From: Sulfurospirillum sp. UBA2217
GTDB lineage: Bacteria > Campylobacterota > Campylobacteria > Campylobacterales > Sulfurospirillaceae
Assembly (NCBI GenBank): GCA_002328495.1
Contig: DCUJ01000008.1
Coordinates: 48,499-53,941 of the forward strand
Direction: 5' to 3'
DNA: 5,443 nt
The stretch's first letter is position 1. Each line of letters opens with the position of its first letter. Under the pieces are notes generated by a model, which was given only the letters and a program-made list of their open reading frames with translations, was not told where the DNA came from and searched no databases. The position numbers and the translations under genes were made by a program. This document shows, piece by piece, positions 1-4,741 of this stretch.

Positions 1-1343
1 TCTGTGTGGTAGGGGATGATGACCAAAGCATCTACGGTTGGCGTGGGGCAAATATTAAAAATATTTTGGAATTTCACGAATCGTTTGAAAATGTCAAAGT
101 GGTGAAGTTGGAAAAAAACTATCGATCTACCAACCAAATCTTAAAAGCCGCCAATGATTTGATAGAACACAATCGTGGACGTTTGGGCAAAGTGTTGGAG
201 AGTACTAAGGGGGATGGGAAAAGTATTGAAGTCCTTGATTCGCACGATGAAAATATTGAAGCCTTAAGCATTGCTCGTAAAATTAAAAAACTGATTTTAA
301 GCGGTGTCAGCCCTCGTGACATTGCGGTGTTGTACCGCATTAATGCGCTCAGCCGTTCGTTAGAAGAGGGACTCAATAAAGAGCAAATTCCTTACAATAT
401 GGTTGGTGGCGTCAAATTTTACGAAAGAGCTGAGGTGAAAGATGTTATCAGCTATTTGCGTGTCATTGCCAATCCACACGATGATTTTTCAATCAAACGG
501 ATTATCAACCGCCCTAAACGAGGGCTTGGAAAAGTCACTATTGAACGTATTTTTAAAGCGGCGTATGACAAAGGACATTCTATTTATGAGTACATTACAT
601 GTAATGAAAAAACCATAGAAGAAGAAGCAAGTAAAAAAGCAGCGTTGGCTTTGAAGGAATTTGTGCAAAATATTGCTTATATGCAAACGTTACAGAGAAA
701 TTCAACCTACGATATGATTGATGCCATCGAAGAGTCTTTTGCAATTAAGAGTTATTATAACCATCAACCTGACTCTTTTGAGCGACTCTCCAACATCGAT
801 GAATTTTACGGGCTTTTCCGTGACTATGTAAAACAAAATCCGCAGATGGGCGTGGATGATTTTTTAAATGAATTAGCACTCCAAAGTGACCAAGACCAGA
901 TTGACAGTGAAAATATTTCGATTATGAGCATTCACGCGAGTAAAGGTTTGGAATTTGAATATCTGTTTGTTATCGGTTTGGAAGAAGGCTTTTTCCCACT
1001 CATTGGTGATGGAAGTGATATCGAAGAGGAACGACGTTTAGGCTATGTTGCTATAACGCGAGCCAAGAAAGAGTTGACACTCAGTTTCTCAGGAAGTCGT
1101 TTTTACAAGGGAAGGCGAACGGAACTCACCAAAAGCCGTTTTTTAAAAGAAGCGGGAGTGTGTGAGGGAAGTTTGATTTTAGAAAAAACCACCTCATTTA
1201 AAAAGGGTGATTTGGTGAAGCATAAGATTTTTGGCATTGGACGAATTACGGAAGTGAGCAAAGTGGGGCGAGAATTTAAACTTCAAATCAATTTTACGGG
1301 AACGAAACGCGATATCTTAGCTTCGTTTGTGGAGAAGATTTAG
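1..1343 (+). CDS. uvrD: UvrD/PcrA-family superfamily 1 DNA helicase, 3' part (5' end outside window)
   Basis: ATP-driven 3'-5' DNA helicase of superfamily 1A, acting in the cytoplasm in repair and in clearing replication or transcription conflicts. The frame is open from the left edge (first full codon at 3-5), so the Walker A and DExx regions lie upstream; about 446 codons of a protein usually near 700 residues remain. Visible in order: motif III (GDDDQSIYGWRGA, about 12-50), the LEKNYRST block (about 108-130), the 2B-subdomain region (VGGVKFYERAEVKDVISYL), motif V (SIHASKGLEFE, about 926-960) and motif VI (RRLGYVAITRAKKE, about 1033-1074). The last ~50 residues (from about 1188; KKGDLVKHKIFGIGRITEV ending ILASFVEKI) match the Tudor-like C-terminal domain of PcrA/UvrD, which in other bacteria contacts RNA polymerase. 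This tail favours UvrD/PcrA over Rep. The TAG stop shares its G with the truB GTG start. Confidence 0.93.
   Translation, partial: CVVGDDDQSIYGWRGANIKNILEFHESFENVKVVKLEKNYRSTNQILKAANDLIEHNRGRLGKVLESTKGDGKSIEVLDSHDENIEALSIARKIKKLILSGVSPRDIAVLYRINALSRSLEEGLNKEQIPYNMVGGVKFYERAEVKDVISYLRVIANPHDDFSIKRIINRPKRGLGKVTIERIFKAAYDKGHSIYEYITCNEKTIEEEASKKAALALKEFVQNIAYMQTLQRNSTYDMIDAIEESFAIKSYYNHQPDSFERLSNIDEFYGLFRDYVKQNPQMGVDDFLNELALQSDQDQIDSENISIMSIHASKGLEFEYLFVIGLEEGFFPLIGDGSDIEEERRLGYVAITRAKKELTLSFSGSRFYKGRRTELTKSRFLKEAGVCEGSLILEKTTSFKKGDLVKHKIFGIGRITEVSKVGREFKLQINFTGTKRDILASFVEKI
595..604. repeat. TTACATGTAA palindrome, copy 1 (in the helicase gene)
   Basis: Exact 10-bp palindrome, extended to 12 bp by flanking A and T (ATTACATGTAAT, 594-605). 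It falls in the codons for I-T-C-N. It is one of four exact copies in the window. Confidence 0.7.
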
Positions 1344-2176
1344 TGAACCGATTGTTTGTAGCGTATAAACCTAAAGGGGTGGTGTGTAACCATTTTTTAA
1401 GTGCTCTCAAACGAAAATACCAGAATAAAAAAGCGGGATTTTCAGGTACGCTTGACCCGTTTGCGCAGGGTGTTTTGATTGTAGCATTTGGGCAGTTTAC
1501 AAAGCTCTTTCGGTTTTTAAACAAAGCACCTAAAACGTACCGTGCTACACTTTGGCTAGGTGCGTACAGCCCTACATTAGACAGTGAAAAAATAGAACGG
1601 GTAGAAACACTGATGCCCTTTCATCCAGATTCGGTTCATATTGCGGTGCAGAGTATGGTGGGAGAAATCACTTATGTGCCGCCCAAATACAGTGCCAAAA
1701 GAGTGGACGGAAAACGGGCGTATGCACTTGCGAGAGAAGAGAAAGTATTTGAACTCAATAAGATTACTTCAGAGATTTATGCGTGTCATGTCGTACATTA
1801 TGCACATCCGTTCCTCACCTTTGAAATTACCATCTCTGAGGGTGGTTATGTGCGCAGTATTGGAGCATTGATTGCCAAAAAGCTTGGATTTGATGGATGT
1901 CTGAGTGCCTTGGAGCGTTTGAATGAGGGTGCGTTTGTGTATGCGAATGAAACACCACTCAATCCGCTTGATTTTATTGCGTTGCCCTTAAACAGATATC
2001 GCGGTGAAGTGGATGATATGGTGTTAGGGAAAAAATTATTGATGGAAAATTTTGAAAATCAAGAAGAGGGGATCTATCAAATCGTGATAGATGAAAAACT
2101 CAGTATCATTGAAATCAGCAAGGATGCGGTCACGTATCTGCTCAATTCTATTTCACTAAAGGTGTTGCCATGTTAA
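1343..2176 (+). CDS. truB: tRNA pseudouridine(55) synthase TruB
   Basis: Isomerises uridine 55 to pseudouridine in the T-loop of most tRNAs. Of 277 residues, the catalytic block GFSGTLDPFAQGVL lies at about 32-45 with the catalytic Asp at D38. The KTYRATLWLG motif (64-73) carries the conserved active-site Tyr (Y66), PPKYSAKRVDGKRAYALAR lies at about 113-131, and SEGGYVRSIGALI at about 165-177 is the usual TruB C-terminal catalytic motif. The tail beyond about 215 is short and divergent compared with E. coli TruB (314 residues) and probably forms a reduced PUA-like cap. The GTG start at 1343 is chosen because the N-terminus (MNRLFVAYKPKGVV) fits the family and a GGAG at 1331-1334 sits 8 nt upstream. 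It overlaps the helicase stop by 1 nt, and its own stop lies 4 nt past the start of csrA. Confidence 0.97.
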   Translation: MNRLFVAYKPKGVVCNHFLSALKRKYQNKKAGFSGTLDPFAQGVLIVAFGQFTKLFRFLNKAPKTYRATLWLGAYSPTLDSEKIERVETLMPFHPDSVHIAVQSMVGEITYVPPKYSAKRVDGKRAYALAREEKVFELNKITSEIYACHVVHYAHPFLTFEITISEGGYVRSIGALIAKKLGFDGCLSALERLNEGAFVYANETPLNPLDFIALPLNRYRGEVDDMVLGKKLLMENFENQEEGIYQIVIDEKLSIIEISKDAVTYLLNSISLKVLPC

Positions 2177-2397
2177 TACTCACACGAAAAATGGGAGAGG
2201 GTATTGTGTTAAATGAAAATGTCACGATACGTGTCGTTGAGATTTCTAAAGGCGTCGTCAAACTCGGTATTGACGCGCCCAAAGAGATGCTTATTTTGCG
2301 TGAAGAGCTTGAGCTTGCCGTTAAGCAAAGCAATATTGAGGCAAGTAAGGGTGTGAGCACGCAAACGCTGTTTGATTTGAGTAAGAAGTTAAAATAG
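2170..2397 (+). CDS. csrA: Carbon storage regulator CsrA (RNA-binding translational regulator)
   Basis: Small homodimeric RNA-binding protein that blocks translation by binding GGA-containing hairpins near ribosome-binding sites. The 75 residues begin with the canonical MLILTRK strand and keep GVVKLGIDAPKEM (28-40) and LREE with the RNA-contacting R44. It is longer than E. coli CsrA (61 residues), with a C-terminal extension like that of flagellated bacteria that control CsrA through the protein antagonist FliW. Asn at position 55, which in Bacillus subtilis CsrA is needed for FliW control, is present (KQSN55IEA). A main role in controlling flagellin mRNA is therefore inferred from Campylobacter and Bacillus; no flagellar gene is visible here. 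The start overlaps the truB end by 7 nt and is preceded by AAAGG at 2158-2162, 7 nt from the ATG. Confidence 0.98.
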   Translation: MLILTRKMGEGIVLNENVTIRVVEISKGVVKLGIDAPKEMLILREELELAVKQSNIEASKGVSTQTLFDLSKKLK

Positions 2398-3174
2398 ATG
2401 CACTATCAGGCGCACGCTAAGGTCAATATTTTCCTTAAAATCGTGGGGATGCGTGGAGCGTACCATGAGCTGTTGTCTCGTTTTGTGCGTGTGCCAAGGC
2501 TCTTTGATACGCTTTGGTTTGAGCCTAAAAAAAGTGCAGTTGCTTTTGAACTCGTTGGAGATTTTACATGTAAGCTCGAAGAGAACACCCTTTACAAAGC
2601 ATACGAGGCACTTTGTAAGCAAGGCTTTAGCCAAGAAGTGGGTGCGGTGATGGATACCTACGCTTTACATGTAACAAAAGTTATTCCTGAGGGTTCAGGT
2701 TTGGGTGGGGGCAGTAGCGATAGTGCAACGTTTTTAAAAATGTTAAACGACACTGCTCATTTGAAACTTACATGTAAAGAGCTCATGGAGATTGGTTCAT
2801 GCGTAGGCGCAGATGTTGCTTTCTTTGCCTCGGAGGCTTCAAGTGCTAATGTGAGCGGTATAGGGGAAGTGGTAGAAACGTACCAAGAAGATACTTTGGA
2901 TATAGAAGTATTTACCCCAGAAATGGCGTGTCATACGGGCAAAGTGTATCAAACGTATAGGGAATATTTTTTGCAAACGATGGACAAGCACCAAGCGCAA
3001 CAGATGCTATTACTGCCCAGTATCAAACTTTTAGAACAGTTTTCAAAAGAAGAACTCAATGATCTATTGGCACCCGCACGTAAACTCTATCCCGAACTCT
3101 CGTTATACGCGAAAGAAGGATGGTTTTTTAGTGGCAGTGGTAGCAGTTTTTTTAGAATAAAGGAAGAAATATAG
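2398..3174 (+). CDS. ispE: 4-diphosphocytidyl-2-C-methyl-D-erythritol kinase IspE
   Basis: GHMP-family kinase that phosphorylates the 2-hydroxyl of CDP-methylerythritol, the fourth step of the MEP (non-mevalonate) isoprenoid pathway. The 258-residue protein opens with AKVNIFLKI, where K8 matches the conserved N-terminal Lys, followed by YHELLS (H23). The ATP-binding glycine-rich loop PEGSGLGGGSSDSA lies at 97-110, GADVAFF at 137-143 supplies the catalytic Asp (D139), and GSGSSFF at 246-252 is the C-terminal GHMP motif. Length is slightly below the E. coli enzyme (283). The ATG follows the csrA TAG with no spacer and only weak purine-rich sequence lies upstream, so translation probably depends on coupling to csrA. 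Three copies of the palindrome TTACATGTAA lie inside this gene at nearly equal spacing, in two different reading frames; nothing in the protein explains them. Confidence 0.97.
   Translation: MHYQAHAKVNIFLKIVGMRGAYHELLSRFVRVPRLFDTLWFEPKKSAVAFELVGDFTCKLEENTLYKAYEALCKQGFSQEVGAVMDTYALHVTKVIPEGSGLGGGSSDSATFLKMLNDTAHLKLTCKELMEIGSCVGADVAFFASEASSANVSGIGEVVETYQEDTLDIEVFTPEMACHTGKVYQTYREYFLQTMDKHQAQQMLLLPSIKLLEQFSKEELNDLLAPARKLYPELSLYAKEGWFFSGSGSSFFRIKEEI
2564..2573. repeat. TTACATGTAA palindrome, copy 2 (in ispE)
   Basis: Exact 10-bp palindrome inside ispE, in the codons for F-T-C-K. Copy 3 begins 101 bp downstream. Confidence 0.7.
2665..2674. repeat. TTACATGTAA palindrome, copy 3 (in ispE)
   Basis: Exact 10-bp palindrome inside ispE, in a different reading frame from the other ispE copies (it encodes L-H-V). 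Copy 4 begins 103 bp downstream. The change of frame argues that the DNA word, not the peptide, recurs. Confidence 0.7.
2768..2777. repeat. TTACATGTAA palindrome, copy 4 (in ispE)
   Basis: Exact 10-bp palindrome inside ispE, in the codons for L-T-C-K, the same frame as copy 2. Confidence 0.7.
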
Positions 3175-3639
3175 ATGGGTGAACCAGTTGCACGCAATAA
3201 AAAAGCGTACCATGATTATGAAATTTTAGAAAAGCTTGAAGTGGGCATTGTGCTTCAAGGCAGTGAAGTGAAAGCCATCCGACAAGGGCGTGTGAATTTA
3301 AAAGATTCGTTTGTGAAGATTATCAAAGGAGAAGCCTTTTTGCTCAATGCGCACATTGCGCATTTAAGTACCGCTAATCCTCATTTTACCCCCAATGATA
3401 GGCAGGAGCGCAAATTGCTCTTGCATCAAAAGCAGATTCGAAAGTGGGATGCTAAAGTGGCTCTTGATGGGCTTACGATGGTGCCTCTTGCCATGTATTT
3501 TAATGCTAAAAATTTGGTCAAACTTGAGATTGCTTTGGCAAAGGGTAAAAATTTACACGATAAAAGAGAGAGTCTCAAACAAAAAGACGCGGAACGCGAA
3601 GCTAAAGTGGCCATCAAAAACCATCTTTACAAGGAGTGA
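3175..3639 (+). CDS. smpB: SsrA (tmRNA)-binding protein SmpB
   Basis: Partner of tmRNA in trans-translation: it brings tmRNA to ribosomes stalled on truncated mRNA and mimics the missing codon-anticodon pairing. The 154 residues have the signature GIVLQGSEVKAIRQGRVNLKDSF (about 24-46, with E31), the RKLLLH segment (79-84) and the AKGKNLHDKRESLKQKD block (122-138). These form the OB-fold body and the start of the C-terminal tail that becomes helical in the mRNA channel. Length is near the usual ~155-160. The ATG directly follows the ispE TAG; AAGGA at 3160-3164 gives a good ribosome-binding site and the N-terminus is short but ordinary. No tmRNA (ssrA) gene is visible in the window. It is the last gene of the tightly packed first block. 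Confidence 0.98.
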   Translation: MGEPVARNKKAYHDYEILEKLEVGIVLQGSEVKAIRQGRVNLKDSFVKIIKGEAFLLNAHIAHLSTANPHFTPNDRQERKLLLHQKQIRKWDAKVALDGLTMVPLAMYFNAKNLVKLEIALAKGKNLHDKRESLKQKDAEREAKVAIKNHLYKE

Positions 3640-3726
3640 CGCGTTTTGAGAATTGAGTTAGACGTCTTAATTTAAAAATCGTTAATTTAAAATAGGTAAA
3701 ATCCACACAAAAATGCGAGGGCATAG
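3640..3726 (+). promoter_or_regulatory. smpB-to-lipoprotein intergenic region with candidate promoter
   Basis: This 87-nt gap is strongly A+T-rich. It holds two TAAAAT -10-like hexamers (3688-3693 and 3697-3702), the second 24 nt before the lipoprotein ATG. No convincing -35 box is visible, which fits the known weakness of -35 elements in Campylobacterota sigma-70 promoters. An 11-nt direct repeat TTAATTTAAAA occurs at 3667-3677 and 3682-3692 (15-nt period), and the short palindrome AGACGTCT lies at 3660-3667. A GAGGG at 3717-3721, 5 nt before the ATG, is the ribosome-binding site. I see no terminator hairpin after smpB, so read-through from the upstream block is possible. The promoter call is inference. 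Confidence 0.4.
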
Positions 3727-4329
3727 ATGAGAAAAATTCTTTTTTTAGTGACAGGGTTGCTATCATTTTTTCTTTTAGGGTGTTCACAAGAATCAAAACC
3801 CACAGTAAGTGTTGCCAAAGAGACTTATAAAGAGGGTGAAAAGATTGAACTTAAAAGTATTGCAGGTGCTAAAATTACATTGATTCGCAACGCCAAAGGG
3901 TTTATCATTGAAGGAAGTGAACATAAAATTATTCTGATTGATATTTTTGGAACTTTTTGTGCTCCATGTCAAGAAGAAGCTCCAAGTTTAATGGACTTTC
4001 AACTTCAAAACAATGATGATGTTTTTTTATTGGGACTCAATCACTTAGAAGAGGTGAGCGATGAGTACGTGGTGGAAAACTTTGCCGCCAAATACAATGC
4101 TTATTATTTTATTTCCAATGCGCCACAAAATAAAAAAATCATTGAGACGATTGTACAAGACATTGCTTACAAATCTTCCCTTCAAGTTCCTTTTAAAGTT
4201 GTTCTTAAAGAAGGCGCATTTCAAAAAGTTAGTGATGTCTATAGCCAAAATCCTGAGAACATGTTTTACATAGGGAAAGTGCCTTTAGAAGTGATTCAAA
4301 AAGATATTGATGCGATGAAGGTACGCTAA
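3727..4329 (+). CDS. TlpA-like thioredoxin-family lipoprotein
   Basis: Probable membrane-anchored thiol-disulfide oxidoreductase on the periplasmic side. Residues 1-18 form a lipoprotein signal peptide (basic MRK, hydrophobic core, lipobox LLGC) with the acylated Cys at C19. A Ser at +2 has no retention signal by the E. coli rule. A thioredoxin fold follows from about residue 40: the active-site CxxC is CAPC at 78-81 within DIFGTFCAPCQEE, and VPF (154-156) carries the expected cis-proline P155. Phe replaces the usual Trp before the first Cys. The protein is 200 residues, normal for the family. Its substrate is unknown; cytochrome c maturation or general disulfide reduction are typical TlpA/ResA roles but nothing here decides. 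A peroxiredoxin-like activity cannot be excluded. The stop abuts the clpS start with no spacer, so it is likely co-transcribed with clpS. Confidence 0.87.
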   Translation: MRKILFLVTGLLSFFLLGCSQESKPTVSVAKETYKEGEKIELKSIAGAKITLIRNAKGFIIEGSEHKIILIDIFGTFCAPCQEEAPSLMDFQLQNNDDVFLLGLNHLEEVSDEYVVENFAAKYNAYYFISNAPQNKKIIETIVQDIAYKSSLQVPFKVVLKEGAFQKVSDVYSQNPENMFYIGKVPLEVIQKDIDAMKVR

Positions 4330-4635
4330 ATGCACCATCAGAATGAGGTTCATAGCGAAAATGAAACAGTTATTGAATTTCGTGAGCCACGTTTGTATAA
4401 AGTGTTATTGCTCAATGACGATTACAGTAGTATGGACTTTGTGATTAAAGTCTTGATGCAGATTTTTCACCATAGTTACGAGAAGTCGATGGATATTATG
4501 ATTAAAGTGCATGAACAGGGTAAAGGGTTGTGCGGGGTTTATACGTACGAGGTGGCTGAAACAAAAGTGGCACATGTGCGAAAAATGGCAAAAGAAGCAA
4601 AATTTCCCCTGCGTGCTGTTATGGAAGAAGAATAA
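4330..4635 (+). CDS. clpS: ATP-dependent Clp protease adaptor ClpS
   Basis: Adaptor that binds the ClpA N-domain and delivers proteins with destabilising N-terminal residues (the bacterial N-degron pathway), while reducing ClpAP use of ssrA-tagged substrates. The 101 residues have a short flexible N-terminal extension (1-19), then YKVLLLNDDYSSMDFV and the HEQGKG motif (61-66). The substrate-pocket residues known from E. coli are retained at a constant offset of five: N29, D30, D31, S33 for Thr, M35, V38, V60, H61 and L94. It should therefore accept the usual Leu/Phe/Tyr/Trp N-degrons, with M35 acting as the gate that excludes Ile and Val. The ATG at 4330 directly follows the lipoprotein TAA; AAGG at 4318-4321 lies 8 nt upstream. 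The partner clpA is the next gene, after a 106-nt gap. Confidence 0.98.
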   Translation: MHHQNEVHSENETVIEFREPRLYKVLLLNDDYSSMDFVIKVLMQIFHHSYEKSMDIMIKVHEQGKGLCGVYTYEVAETKVAHVRKMAKEAKFPLRAVMEEE

Positions 4636-4645
4636 ACTTTTTTCT

Positions 4646-4660
4646 GCCAACAAGGTTGGC
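4646..4660 (+). repeat. Short inverted repeat (6-bp stem, 3-nt loop) after clpS
   Basis: GCCAAC and GTTGGC are perfect complements separated by AAG. The element begins 10 nt after the clpS stop and is preceded, not followed, by a T-run (TTTTTT about 4638-4643). No U-tract follows on either strand, so it is not a standard intrinsic terminator. It may be an RNA hairpin protecting or ending the clpS message, or one arm of a larger structured element with the palindromes that follow. Confidence 0.6.
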
Positions 4661-4662
4661 TA

Positions 4663-4678
4663 GCTTTAGTACCATAGC
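4663..4678 (+). repeat. Imperfect 16-nt palindrome between clpS and clpA
   Basis: GCTTTAGTACCATAGC reads as an inverted repeat centred on GTAC, with six of eight pairs matching. It has no loop, so it makes more sense as a DNA-level dyad than as an RNA hairpin. It lies between the two perfect stems of the same gap. Its significance on its own is weak. Confidence 0.35.
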
Positions 4679-4688
4679 GGTTAGCGTA

Positions 4689-4713
4689 GTCTATGAAGCT
4701 TTGCTTCATAGAC
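4689..4713 (+). repeat. Perfect 11-bp inverted repeat upstream of clpA
   Basis: The arms GTCTATGAAGC (4689-4699) and GCTTCATAGAC (4703-4713) are exact complements around a TTT loop. As RNA this is a stable stem; as DNA it is a 25-bp dyad. The following sequence, CTTATAAAATG, is not a U-tract, so a classical terminator is doubtful. It ends 2 nt before the probable clpA -10 box, so an operator or promoter-proximal role is possible. CATAG at 4673-4677 could pair with CTATG at 4691-4695 and compete with this stem. Confidence 0.75.
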
Positions 4714-4715
4714 CT

Positions 4716-4735
4716 TATAAAATGTAAGTGAGGAG
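4716..4735 (+). promoter_or_regulatory. Candidate clpA -10 box and ribosome-binding site
   Basis: TATAAAAT at 4716-4723 contains two overlapping -10-like hexamers (TATAAA and TAAAAT). There is no recognisable -35 box; the region where it would lie is inside the 25-nt dyad. GAGGAG at 4730-4735, 6 nt before the ATG, is a strong Shine-Dalgarno match. If this promoter is used, the leader is only about a dozen nucleotides, and the dyad sits upstream of the transcript rather than in it. No CIRCE-type heat-shock operator is present. Confidence 0.45.
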
Positions 4736-4741
4736 TAGGAT

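Noticed and set aside
3395..3649. Alternate-frame and antisense open frames over smpB, clpS, ispE and the helicase gene
   Set aside because: They lie wholly within genes with strong family motifs, lack recognisable domains or ribosome-binding sites, and look like shadows of the real frames.
4570..4579. GCACATGTGC palindrome inside clpS as a further member of the TTACATGTAA set
   Set aside because: It shares only the central ACATGT; the flanking bases differ and the conserved peptide context can explain it.
4646..4713. Hairpins after clpS as intrinsic terminators
   Set aside because: Neither stem is followed by a T-run on either strand; the T-run present lies before the first stem. Termination is possible but not supported by sequence.
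4646..4713. An integron attC site, suggested by GCCAAC and GTTAGC words
   Set aside because: The spacing and the paired R/L box arrangement of attC are absent and there is no cassette or integrase context.
4693..4731. A 12-codon upstream ORF (ATG at 4693, TGA at 4729-4731) overlapping the clpA ribosome-binding site
   Set aside because: It arises from the palindrome, has no ribosome-binding site, and the likely clpA start site would fall within it; probably chance.
4636..4741. A CIRCE/HrcA heat-shock operator before clpA
   Set aside because: The CIRCE half-sites (TTAGCACTC and GAGTGCTAA) are not present; the TTAGCG at 4681-4686 is only a partial resemblance.
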